Part shown: positions 7,417-13,999 of the stretch, one piece after another | Layout of the letters: every line of letters begins with the position of its first letter | Numbering within the stretch: the stretch's first letter is position 1 | Source: Micrococcales bacterium | GTDB taxonomy: Bacteria; Actinomycetota; Actinomycetes; S36-B12 | NCBI GenBank assembly: GCA_002728915.1 | Contig: PBWE01000007.1 | Span: 52,279 to 72,268, forward strand | Length of the DNA: 19,990 nt | Direction: 5' to 3' | Notes under the pieces: generated by a model | The model's input: only the letters and a program-made list of their open reading frames with translations | Database searches by the model: none | Told to the model about the DNA's origin: nothing | Position numbers and translations under genes: made by a program

Positions 7417-7650
7417 CTAGATACCGAGGGCTTTGGCCTTGGCCGCCGCGAATTCCTCGTCACTGAGAACGCCCTTGGCGTGCAGGTCCGCGAGTTCTTG
7501 GAGCTTGGCCGAGGTGTCGTCGGCGGGCGCCGCAGGAGCAGCAGCAGGCGCGGGTGCCGCCGCCGGCTGACTCGGTGTGTTGCGGTTATGGGCGCGGGTG
7601 GCCGCACCGGATACTGCGGCGGCGGTTGCCGCCTTTCGAACGATTCCCAT
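7417..7650 (-). CDS. SHOCT-domain small protein
   Basis: This is a 77-residue protein. The N-terminus is short and Ala-rich (MGIVRKAATAAAVSG), followed by a low-complexity Ala/Pro linker (about 27-47). The C-terminal SHOCT helix pair is LQELADLHAKGVLSDEEFAAAKAKALG. SHOCT is a short C-terminal domain thought to mediate oligomerisation or interaction; no enzyme activity is known. The ATG has a strong AGGAGGA Shine-Dalgarno. It begins 27 bases after the transporter stop and is the last gene of a leftward cluster with the transporter and DUF6325 gene. Confidence 0.88.
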   Translation of the reverse strand: MGIVRKAATAAAVSGAATRAHNRNTPSQPAAAPAPAAAPAAPADDTSAKLQELADLHAKGVLSDEEFAAAKAKALGI

Positions 7651-7677
7651 GATCTTCCTCCTCGTGTCGTTCTTCTT

Positions 7678-9342
7678 CTACATCCAAGCCAGCCAGAGCC
7701 AGCAGGAAACCGCAGCTGTGACAAGAGTCGCCAGCACCGCCGGCGTTCCCAATCGCACGTAATCCTTGAAACTGTAATCCCCGGGTCCCATCACCAGCAA
7801 GAAACTCTGGTTCGAGAACGGGTTGATAAACGACAGGCACGCGGCCACCGCGAGCAACGCCAGCAGCGGCTCGGGAGCCACCGAAAGGCTCGCGCTGACG
7901 GCCAGGATGATCGGCACCAGCATGCTGACGGCCGCCGCGGTAGTGACCACTGCCGCGAGGACCACGGCCACCACCGCCACGAGAACAACGAGGATCGCGA
8001 CCGAGTCTCCGGACGTTCGCGTGACCCAGTCGGCGATCGCGTCGGTTAGCCCGCTGCTGGTAGCGATGGCCCCCAGCCCCACCGCTCCTGCGAGCACACC
8101 CAGAAGGTTCCAGTTCAAGGCGCGGAAGGCTGCCCGCGGCGTGATGACGCGAAACAGCAGCATCGCCAATGCTCCGGCCGATGCCACCCACTCAGTCGGG
8201 AAGATGCCCAGCATCAACACGACCACGACGACGCCGAGAATCGCGACACCCTTAGCGGTCTTGGCAACCTGGGGGGCGCGGTTCCCCACATCGGCCACCA
8301 TCGCGACACCGTCGACGCTTTCCACCAAGGACTGTGCGTCGGCCGTGACGTAGAGCAACTCCCCTGCTTGTGCTGGTGTTTCGCTCAGCGCCTGCGTGGC
8401 ATTGCGGGCACTGATGACGTCCATGTCGTCACGGGCGTTCAACTCGCCGAGGTTTCCGGTCGCCTCTGCTCCTAGGGTGACCTCGTAGAGACGTTGCTCC
8501 TTTTGGCCGAATCGAGGGTTGCCCCACAACTCGCCCACACCATCGGCGTTGGCTTGGAAGACCACTACGTCCCCGGCTTGCAGGCGTTCGTCGGTCGAGA
8601 TCTCTTCGGTCGCGCGCATGACCGTGACGGCGGTGAAGTCTCTGGTCGACGCGAGTCCTTGGCTGGCGAGCGTCTTGTTCAACAGAAGGGCTCGTGGCGC
8701 GATGGGCAGCTCCACGCGCCACTGCAGCGCGCGCACTTCGATGGGTGGGCCTTTGGGAATCAACCGGCGCACCACCAAGATCACCAGAACGATCCCGACA
8801 ATGAAGGTCGGGATCGCGACCGGGGTGAAGGCGAAAAAGTTGAGCTCCACTCCCCCGAGGTCGGCCAGCGACGCAATCAGGAGGTTGGAACTCGTGCCGA
8901 TGAGCGTGATCGTTCCGCCCAGGGCGGCGGCGAACGCGATCGGCATAAGGACACGTCGGGCGGGAATGCCCCTGGTTTGCTCCAGTTCTTGGGCGGCTGG
9001 AATCGTCATGGCGATGATCGGCGTGTTGTTCATCAGCGATGACGCAATACCGACGGGGAACAGCAGTCGGATCAGCGACTGTTGAAGGTTGGACGCGCTT
9101 CCCAGGATCCTGCGAGTCGCCCGAGAAACAATCCCGGTGTGCACAACGCCCGCCGCGACGACGAGCATCGCGGCCACGGTGACTACACCCGTGCTGGACA
9201 GGCCGCTGAGCAATTCACTGCTCGGGGCAACGCCCAGCAGGCCGGCCAGGGTGAGCGTCGCCGCGAAGGCGAGCACCGGCGGCACACGCCCGGAGGCCAG
9301 GGCAATTAGGCAGCCGAGGATCAGCAGGCTGGCAACGAGCAC
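7678..9342 (-). CDS. SLC13/DASS-type permease with RCK_C-like cytoplasmic inserts
   Basis: This 554-residue polytopic membrane protein has two halves of hydrophobic segments (about 1-205 and 365-554). The first half holds MNNTPIIAM (104-112) and LIGTSSNLL (147-155), the hairpin/ion-site signatures of the SLC13/ArsB-NhaD superfamily. Residues about 210-350 are soluble and resemble two RCK_C (TrkA_C) domains, for example NKTLASQGLASTRDFTAVTV and LQAGDVVVFQANADGV. This layout is known for SLC13-like permeases of sulfate, dicarboxylates or unidentified anions; the substrate is not readable. The GTG start at 9342 lacks an obvious ribosome site, but the DUF6325 stop is 29 bases upstream, so read-on translation is plausible. 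Confidence 0.87.
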   Translation of the reverse strand: MLVASLLILGCLIALASGRVPPVLAFAATLTLAGLLGVAPSSELLSGLSSTGVVTVAAMLVVAAGVVHTGIVSRATRRILGSASNLQQSLIRLLFPVGIASSLMNNTPIIAMTIPAAQELEQTRGIPARRVLMPIAFAAALGGTITLIGTSSNLLIASLADLGGVELNFFAFTPVAIPTFIVGIVLVILVVRRLIPKGPPIEVRALQWRVELPIAPRALLLNKTLASQGLASTRDFTAVTVMRATEEISTDERLQAGDVVVFQANADGVGELWGNPRFGQKEQRLYEVTLGAEATGNLGELNARDDMDVISARNATQALSETPAQAGELLYVTADAQSLVESVDGVAMVADVGNRAPQVAKTAKGVAILGVVVVVLMLGIFPTEWVASAGALAMLLFRVITPRAAFRALNWNLLGVLAGAVGLGAIATSSGLTDAIADWVTRTSGDSVAILVVLVAVVAVVLAAVVTTAAAVSMLVPIILAVSASLSVAPEPLLALLAVAACLSFINPFSNQSFLLVMGPGDYSFKDYVRLGTPAVLATLVTAAVSCWLWLAWM

Positions 9343-9371
9343 GGGTAAAGGGCCCTAGGGACGAGGGGCGG

Positions 9372-9767
9372 TTAGTCGAGGGCTTCGGACGCCGGAATGC
9401 GCGCGTTGAACAGCAACACTCCGCCGGCTCCCGCGAGGGCCGACACGAGGTTCTTCGCCCACAGGTGTTCGAAGACGAGCACCGCGGCGGAGTTACCCGG
9501 CTCGAGCATGTCTGCAACGTCCTGGAAATCGTCGTTGTCGACGTAATCGCCGTCGGGAACCACGGTCAGTTCTGCCCATCCGCCTTCTTCCATGTCGGCG
9601 GCCTCGAGGGTGACGACATCGCCGTCAACAGTCTTCGCGACGAACTCCAAATCCAGAATCGCTATTTGACCGCTGTCGACCAGGTTCGCGAGTTCGGGGA
9701 GGATCTCGCCGCTGAACTGATTCCCGGGAAAGCCCAGAACGAGTACTTCGATGGGACCGGTGGACAT
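9372..9767 (-). CDS. DUF6325 family protein
   Basis: This acidic 131-residue protein begins MSTGPIEVLVLGFPGNQFSG, with GEILPELANLVDSG and an alternating beta/alpha pattern. The C-terminus is Ala-rich (EHLWAKNLVSALAGAGG). This matches the actinobacterial DUF6325 group, small cytoplasmic proteins often encoded beside SHOCT proteins (recall, not a search). The start is the ATG at 9767, with AAAGGAG 6 bases upstream. A longer frame from 9827 would overlap the preceding lipoprotein gene and is less likely. It sits 28 bases after the lipoprotein gene and 29 bases before the transporter gene. The biochemical function is unknown. Confidence 0.87.
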   Translation of the reverse strand: MSTGPIEVLVLGFPGNQFSGEILPELANLVDSGQIAILDLEFVAKTVDGDVVTLEAADMEEGGWAELTVVPDGDYVDNDDFQDVADMLEPGNSAAVLVFEHLWAKNLVSALAGAGGVLLFNARIPASEALD

Positions 9768-9795
9768 GTGTGCTCCTTTGTTTTCGGTGATGTGA

Positions 9796-10395
9796 TTACT
9801 GACATTCGCTTGCTTGACCGAACGCATCGTCCAGGTCGTCCTTGCGCTGACTCAGGAGATCGCCGAGGCCGGCGAGTAAGTCCCGGGTGAGTGCCAAGGT
9901 TGTCCCGCCGGTGATGGCGGCTTGGGCTGCTTCGAGCCCCTTGTCGACGTTTGAGTCAGCCGCCATCACTGCTTCGATATGCACCACGGTCTCGTCCTTG
10001 GCGGCGATGATCGCGGTGATGTCCGTACCCACGTCGACGACGTTCGACACACTGTCCTTGTAATCGATGGGGGCCTGGCCGACGTTGAAGGCCAGTTCCT
10101 CGACGGCGCCGTTGACGTCGGCCATCTGAGCTTGCAATTGGCTGATGTACTGGTCGAAGACTTCATCGTCCGCGGTGGGCTCGTAGGAGAGGTCCTCTCC
10201 AACGGCATCGACGGTGGCCATCAGGTCGTCGAACGCCGTGCACACGCTTCCGGCCCAGAGGACTTCTTCGGGGATGGTGGGCTCCGGCTCGGGTTCAGCG
10301 ACCTCTTCCTCGCTACTGCAGGCGGCCAGGCTCAGGCTGAGGGCAAGAGCAGCGGCCAGGGCGCCCACGGGCGCCAAGCGGCGTAGAACCTCCAC
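9796..10395 (-). CDS. Putative secreted lipoprotein, unknown function
   Basis: This is a 199-residue lipoprotein. The signal peptide is MEVLRRLAPVGALAA then a Leu/Ala core, ending in lipobox LAAC with Cys26. An acidic linker (SSEEEVAEPEPEPTIPEE) and a largely helical domain (about 45-199) follow, with a conserved-looking single cysteine near the start (SVCTAFDDLMATVD) and another at the C-terminus (ASECQ), possibly disulphide-linked. The start is the GTG at 10395, with AAGGAG 7-8 bases upstream; the longer frame from 10449 would spoil the signal peptide. It is probably first in the leftward cluster with DUF6325, the transporter and SHOCT, and the shared inverted repeat lies upstream. No family recognised. 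Confidence 0.82.
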   Translation of the reverse strand: MEVLRRLAPVGALAAALALSLSLAACSSEEEVAEPEPEPTIPEEVLWAGSVCTAFDDLMATVDAVGEDLSYEPTADDEVFDQYISQLQAQMADVNGAVEELAFNVGQAPIDYKDSVSNVVDVGTDITAIIAAKDETVVHIEAVMAADSNVDKGLEAAQAAITGGTTLALTRDLLAGLGDLLSQRKDDLDDAFGQASECQ

Positions 10396-10474
10396 GAAGC
10401 GACTCCTTGTGATTGATAGACGTGCAGTGGGACCCCCACAACTAAGCACATCACCCCAAGCGCGCGCACGGGAA

Positions 10475-10499
10475 GAAACAAATGGGCCCTGTTTGTCTC
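10475..10499. promoter_or_regulatory. Spaced inverted repeat (shared operator candidate, copy 2)
   Basis: GAAACA (10475-10480), 13 bases, TGTCTC (10494-10499); extended arms GAAACAAA / TTTGTCTC match at 7 of 8 positions. It lies between the divergent lipoprotein genes, 80 bases from the leftward start and 41 bases from the rightward start, so it could act on either. Confidence 0.5.
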
Positions 10500-10540
10500 A
10501 TGTCCTTGGGTTTGACCGAACTAGCCCGCACAATAAAGAC

Positions 10541-10861
10541 ATGTCTAAAGACCATTGGGGCCGTCGAACGGTCGCCGCCGTCGCGGCGGGATTCTTGATT
10601 TTCGGCGTCGCCGCCTGTTCGAGCGACGGAGATTCGACCACTGCTGAGGTGTCCGAAATGTCCAAAGACGAGCTCTTGGAGTTCCTGGTGTCCGAGGGCA
10701 CGACCCAGGAAGAGGCGGTGCGCATCATCGAGGACCTGGGGTACGAGTGGCGGGTGGCCTCCATCGACGGGGTCCCGCAGCCGACCACGAGGGACTACCG
10801 AGAAGACCGCGTCACGATGGATATCGACGACGGAGTCGTCGTCGGCGCACGCTGGGAGTAG
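10541..10861 (+). CDS. Small lipoprotein with an I78-inhibitor-like domain
   Basis: This 106-residue lipoprotein has basic residues (KDHWGRR), a hydrophobic core and lipobox VAAC with Cys26. A short acidic stretch and a helix (MSKDELLEFLVSEGTTQEEAV) follow. The C-terminal region GYEWRVASIDGVPQPTTRDYREDRV then DIDDGVV resembles the peptidase-inhibitor I78/potato-inhibitor-like fold, where an exposed loop precedes a DYRxDR motif. Protease inhibition is inference from that resemblance. There is no convincing Shine-Dalgarno before the ATG. A possible TTGACC (10512-10517) and TAAAGA (10534-10539) lie so close that the mRNA may be nearly leaderless. A shared inverted repeat lies upstream at 10475. 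Confidence 0.82.
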   Translation: MSKDHWGRRTVAAVAAGFLIFGVAACSSDGDSTTAEVSEMSKDELLEFLVSEGTTQEEAVRIIEDLGYEWRVASIDGVPQPTTRDYREDRVTMDIDDGVVVGARWE

Positions 10862-10890
10862 CCGGCCCACGCTGCCCGCACTATCGGCTT

Positions 10891-10913
10891 GCTGGCACTA
10901 GCTGCTTGCCAGC
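10891..10913 (+). terminator. Possible hairpin after the small lipoprotein gene
   Basis: GCTGGCA (10891-10897) pairs perfectly with TGCCAGC (10907-10913) around a 9-base loop, 30 bases after the stop. The loop is long and there is no T tract, so it is only a candidate. Confidence 0.4.
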
Positions 10914-10922
10914 GATATCGAT

Positions 10923-10956
10923 CTGCGAGCGCTGTCGACCTGCGAATGCTGTCGAC
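10923..10956. repeat. Two adjacent copies of a 17-base direct repeat
   Basis: CTGCGAGCGCTGTCGAC (10923-10939) is followed directly by CTGCGAATGCTGTCGAC (10940-10956), 15 of 17 identical. It sits in the gap between the convergent small lipoprotein and GAP-family genes. The role is unknown; it may be a simple slippage duplication. Confidence 0.7.
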
Positions 10957-10988
10957 CGACGCTTCCCGGTTATCCACCCGACTCACCA

Positions 10989-11651
10989 TCAGGTGAGACC
11001 GGCGAGTCCACCCAGGAGCAGTTTCACGCCGAAGATCACCAGAACCACGATGGTGATGGCATCACTGTTGGACTTCATCCACTCGCCGAGGTTGGCGAGT
11101 ACTTCATCGGCCTTGGATCGCATCAGAACGTAGATGCCCATGGGCACGAGCACCGTAACGCTCGCAACAACGACGTAGGCGAAGCCGGTGATCCACAGTT
11201 CGCTCGACGAGAGGCCGCTGGCTCCCAGGGTCGCGGCGGCTCCGAGGGTCAGCATCAGGTTTTTCGGGTTGATGCCACCGAGGAGGAACCCCAAGACCGC
11301 GGCCTTACCGGGTGCACTGTCCTGGAGACCGGACATCCACTTCGGCGGCGTGGGCTCCTGACCGCTGGGCACACGTTGACGCCACTTTCGGATCGCAGCA
11401 ACGAGTAGTAGCGCACCGAGAAGGGTCCTCAACCATTGCGTCCACCGTGCCGGATCGTCCGAAACGGCCAGGCCGAACGCGACCCCCGCAGCGCACACGA
11501 CACCGACACCGAGGACCCACCCCAAGGTGAAGGAGAGCCCTGACGACAGCGCCCGACTGCCCTGCAAGATGAGAACGAGAGCAATGACGGCGACCGCGCT
11601 CGCGGCGACACCGATGGCGAACGGCAGAGTTTCGCTCAACGTGGATAACAC
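10989..11651 (-). CDS. GAP-family (Sap, sulfolipid-1-addressing-protein type) membrane protein
   Basis: This protein of about 220 residues has six likely membrane helices, the family-typical INPKNLMLTLGAAAT segment in the middle and a polar central loop (KWRQRVPSGQEPTPPKW). Mycobacterial relatives are implicated in exporting or addressing cell-envelope glycolipids; the general transporter role is established only for a few. The preferred start is the GTG at 11651 (MLSTLSETLPFAIG), which has AGGAAGAGGG upstream and lets the first helix begin near the N-terminus as usual. An ATG at 11708 would add 19 polar residues and lacks a ribosome site. It diverges from the TetR pair, so the inverted repeat at 11745 could regulate both sides. 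Confidence 0.85.
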   Translation of the reverse strand: MLSTLSETLPFAIGVAASAVAVIALVLILQGSRALSSGLSFTLGWVLGVGVVCAAGVAFGLAVSDDPARWTQWLRTLLGALLLVAAIRKWRQRVPSGQEPTPPKWMSGLQDSAPGKAAVLGFLLGGINPKNLMLTLGAAATLGASGLSSSELWITGFAYVVVASVTVLVPMGIYVLMRSKADEVLANLGEWMKSNSDAITIVVLVIFGVKLLLGGLAGLT

Positions 11652-11744
11652 TGATCCCTCTTCCTGAGCCGGCGAGACGATTTCGTGGCTCTTCTCTAGC
11701 GACATCATTCACAAAAATGGGCCCCGGGACGGGCACATCGATCG

Positions 11745-11777
11745 AGATGGGACAAATTGATACAGTCTGTTCCATCT
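11745..11777. promoter_or_regulatory. Spaced inverted repeat upstream of the TetR pair (shared operator candidate, copy 3, longest arms)
   Basis: AGATGGGACA (11745-11754), 13 bases, TGTTCCATCT (11768-11777): ten-base arms with one mismatch. It ends 18 bases before the first TetR start and lies between that gene and the divergent GAP-family gene, a typical place for autoregulation. The core matches the copies at 7101, 10475 and 18157 with the same 13-base spacer. Confidence 0.65.
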
Positions 11778-11795
11778 AAACTTGGGGAACCCATC

Positions 11796-12377
11796 TTGAA
11801 AGTCCTAGCTGCACTCGAGCGGCTCTTGCAGTCCTATCCCATCGAGCAGATCACCTCCGGTCGACTTGCTCGGGAGGCAGGCATTTCTCGCTCTACCTTC
11901 TATCGCCAATACGCCAACGTGGATGACGTCCTGGTCCAACTGTTCGATCACGTTATCGACGAGATGGTCGTCGCCGGCGATGGCTGGATTTCAGGAACGG
12001 ACCCGCTCTTGCGGCCCAGCCTGCGGGGCATACACAAGGTCTTCTTAAACCATGGACCTTTGCTACGGGCTGTTGTCGACGCCGAGGTCGGTGAGCTGAC
12101 GGCAACATCCGAGCGCTACCGGGGGGTAATGGCAATGTGGGACGAGGCAGTGTCCTTGAGACTTCAGGAGTCCTACCCCTGGGTTCCTCAACCCGACCTC
12201 ATCGCCCATGCATTGAACGCTGCAGACGAGCGGCTGATGTACTACCAGTACGGTGACGGACCGGCGTCAGTCTCCGAGGAACATTTCAACCAGACTTTCG
12301 ATGTCATGTACGGAATGTGGTGCAGTGCCATGGGCATCCAGCCGGGTTCAGAAACGCGGGTAGATTCATCCCCCTAA
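11796..12377 (+). CDS. TetR-family transcriptional regulator, first of a tandem pair
   Basis: This is a protein of about 193 residues. The N-terminal TetR helix-turn-helix is AALERLLQSYPIEQITSGRL, then REAGISRSTFYRQY. A helical ligand domain follows, with LNHGPLLRAVVDAE, MAMWDEAV, SYPWV and a C-terminal MWCSAMGI. The TTG at 11796 is chosen because it aligns with the ATG of the paralogue downstream and has GGGGA about 7 bases upstream. An earlier TTG at 11757 would fall inside the inverted repeat. Its stop overlaps the next start by one base (TAATG), so the two are translated together. TetR proteins usually repress and release DNA on ligand binding; the ligand is unknown. Confidence 0.88.
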   Translation: MKVLAALERLLQSYPIEQITSGRLAREAGISRSTFYRQYANVDDVLVQLFDHVIDEMVVAGDGWISGTDPLLRPSLRGIHKVFLNHGPLLRAVVDAEVGELTATSERYRGVMAMWDEAVSLRLQESYPWVPQPDLIAHALNAADERLMYYQYGDGPASVSEEHFNQTFDVMYGMWCSAMGIQPGSETRVDSSP

Positions 12378-12955
12378 TGACACTTCTTGCTGCTCTCGAA
12401 AACCTCCTGCTGTCAACGCCTGTCGACAAAGTGACCGTGGGACGGTTGTGCCGACAACAAGGTGTTTCTCGGTCCACCTTCTACCGTCAATTCGACAGCT
12501 TGGACGACGCCCTCGACCAGCTCTTCCAGTCGGTGATCACCGAAATGGTTGCAGCCGGTGACCCGTGGCTCTCGGGCGCCGACCTGCGTCTCGAGCCGCA
12601 CCTGCGGGCCGTCTATCGGGCCTACCTCAACCACGGCCCCCTAATGCGGGCGGTCGCCGACGCCGAAATGGGTGAACTAAAGGCCACCTCGCAGCACTAC
12701 CGAGAAATGATGGCGATGTGGGACGAGGCGGTTGCCCGCCGGCTCTCTGACTCCTACCCCTGGGTGGACAAGCCCGAGATGGTCTCGCACGCCCTAAACG
12801 CCGCCGGTGAGCGCATCATGTACTACGACTTCGGGGGTGGGCCCACGCAGGTGACCGATGAGGACTTCGACGGTACCGCGCAGATCATGTACTCAATGTG
12901 GTGCAGTGCCCTGGGCATAGAGCAGGGATCCGAGAGGCGGATTGCGCAGGCCTGA
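12377..12955 (+). CDS. TetR-family transcriptional regulator, second of a tandem pair
   Basis: This 192-residue paralogue of the preceding gene is about 59% identical by hand alignment without gaps. The DNA-binding region reads DKVTVGRLCRQQGVSRSTFYRQF; the ligand domain keeps LNHGPLMRAVADAE, MAMWDEAVARRL, SYPWV and MWCSALGI. The ATG at 12377 overlaps the upstream TAA by one base; a longer frame from 12317 overlaps the first gene and is rejected. The recognition-helix core (SRSTFYRQ) is identical in both proteins, so they may bind the same site, perhaps as a heterodimer or with different ligands (inference). Confidence 0.88.
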   Translation: MTLLAALENLLLSTPVDKVTVGRLCRQQGVSRSTFYRQFDSLDDALDQLFQSVITEMVAAGDPWLSGADLRLEPHLRAVYRAYLNHGPLMRAVADAEMGELKATSQHYREMMAMWDEAVARRLSDSYPWVDKPEMVSHALNAAGERIMYYDFGGGPTQVTDEDFDGTAQIMYSMWCSALGIEQGSERRIAQA

Positions 12956-13064
12956 GGCCGAGTTCGTGTCTGACAAAACCTCTGAGCCCAACGCAAGCAG
13001 CAGTTCATCTCTTCGTCGGCTCGGCGACCGTGTTGGCATCGCTACCGAAACTCTTCTAACGAGG

Positions 13065-13484
13065 CTAGAACGGCTTGGCGCCGCCCGCCCCGTCGGATGG
13101 ACGGCCTGCGGACCCTGTCTTCTTGTACCGGCGCCACGGTCCGGGCAGAACCCAGATGAACATGCTCAGCACCCACACCACGAGCGTGCCCCACAGCCAG
13201 CCCCAACCACTGATGGAGATGCCGTCGGTGAACAGCGCGGTCACTGCCAACGCCAGGAACGTCGACGCCAGTCCCGTCAGTGGCACAAGCGACCCCGCGT
13301 GACGCAGCAGCGTGCGGAACATCAGCCACGTGAAGAGGGCGGAGAGGACGGCGAACACCACCAAACTCACCAGGAAGCCCGTGACGCCGTCGATACTGAA
13401 ATCACTGACGATCAGCGAAGCGAGAAGAAGGCCCAGTGCGTTACCGCCGAGGCCGAGAAGCCAACCCATAAACCATCTGCGCAT
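13065..13484 (-). CDS. Small four-helix integral membrane protein
   Basis: This 139-residue protein has four hydrophobic segments (about 7-26, 33-58, 67-88, 94-113), and the fourth ends in PGPWRRYKKTG. The tail is cytoplasmic-looking and Gly/Pro-rich (SAGRPSDGAGGAKPF). Layout and spacing recall PF04020-like (Phage_holin_4_2) actinobacterial membrane proteins, but I see no diagnostic motif, so this is tentative. It converges with the TetR pair across 109 bases in which I find no clear terminator. The ribosome site before the ATG is weak (AGGTT). Confidence 0.68.
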   Translation of the reverse strand: MRRWFMGWLLGLGGNALGLLLASLIVSDFSIDGVTGFLVSLVVFAVLSALFTWLMFRTLLRHAGSLVPLTGLASTFLALAVTALFTDGISISGWGWLWGTLVVWVLSMFIWVLPGPWRRYKKTGSAGRPSDGAGGAKPF

Positions 13485-13864
13485 AACCTGAGCCTAGAAG
13501 GTTCGACGGTGCGCGTCCACGACATCGCCGAGAAAACCGCGCCGACGGTACGAACGCCCCCCAGGGGCCACTCCTGACTCGATACAAAGGCCCCTCGTGG
13601 CTGGTGCTCTCCATCGTGCTGAGTGTCTTTTTGCTCGGTGCCGCGGGTCTGCACGTCACGGAGATAATCCGTTATCGAAACTTCGCCTGAGGGGAACACC
13701 TGGGTTCTTCTGTACGACGGGGGGCTGCCCGTGTCGCTCATCGCCCTGCTGGTCGCCGGCGCCGCCGAGAACGGCCGAAGCGGCCGTCGCGCCTTGGGGT
13801 GTACGACGACCGCTCCGGGTCTATCGCCCGGCACGCTCCCCTGCGGGGTGCCGGGCAGTCTGGG
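13485..13864. other. Gene-poor stretch with possible micro-ORFs
   Basis: No convincing full gene lies here. On the plus strand, bases 13574-13690 read as 38 residues with one hydrophobic helix (SWLVLSIVLSVFLLGAAG) and the tail VTEIIRYRNFA. The only starts in that frame are a CTG at 13574 (AGGGG upstream) and a GTG at 13604 inside the helix. A second plus frame (about 13706-13882, including WVLLYDGGLPVSLIALLVAG) has GC-rich third positions but no credible start or family. They could be a tiny membrane protein, or the decayed remains of one. Minus-strand reading frames here show nothing protein-like. Confidence 0.3.
13826..13856 (-). terminator. Hairpin terminator downstream of the membrane-protein gene and orphan C-terminus
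   Basis: GCCCGGCAC (13826-13834) pairs perfectly with GTGCCGGGC (13848-13856). The loop can pair further through CCCC and GGGG. It lies 9 bases past the stop of the orphan C-terminal frame read leftward and may end the transcript of the large membrane-protein gene. Confidence 0.7.
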
Positions 13865-13999
13865 TTACCTCACTCGGAAATTGTAGAACTCCGTCAACGA
13901 CTTGTACTTGCGTTTCACCTTGCTGGCTTTGGCTTTCACGGTGCAGGTGCCCTTCTCCTTACCCTTCGAGGAAACTCCAAGCGTTGCGGACTCTGGTCT
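13865..13999 (-). pseudogene. Orphan C-terminal fragment directly after the UPF0104-type gene
   Basis: Read leftward in the same frame as the upstream gene, the 44 codons after its TAA give a basic, strand-like sequence. It includes KGTCTVKAKASKVKRKYK and SLTEFYNFRVR, then its own TAA and a hairpin. GTCTVKA-type strands with a closing FRVR resemble the last strands of bacterial Ig-like or secreted repeat domains. There is no usable start codon near the beginning. It is most simply the 3' end of a lost secreted-protein gene, or an extension reachable only by stop readthrough. The domain likeness is by eye. Confidence 0.4.

Noticed and set aside
9768..9827. 20-residue longer DUF6325 protein
   Set aside because: It would overlap the end of the lipoprotein gene, and the ATG at 9767 has a clear AAAGGAG.
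10923..10956. Direct repeats considered as a possible CRISPR or attachment site
   Set aside because: There are only two adjacent 17-base copies with no spacers, and no integrase, tRNA or cas gene is nearby.
13412..13834. 140-codon minus-strand frame upstream of the small membrane protein gene
   Set aside because: It overlaps the well-supported membrane protein start in another frame, and its codon pattern and composition are not protein-like.
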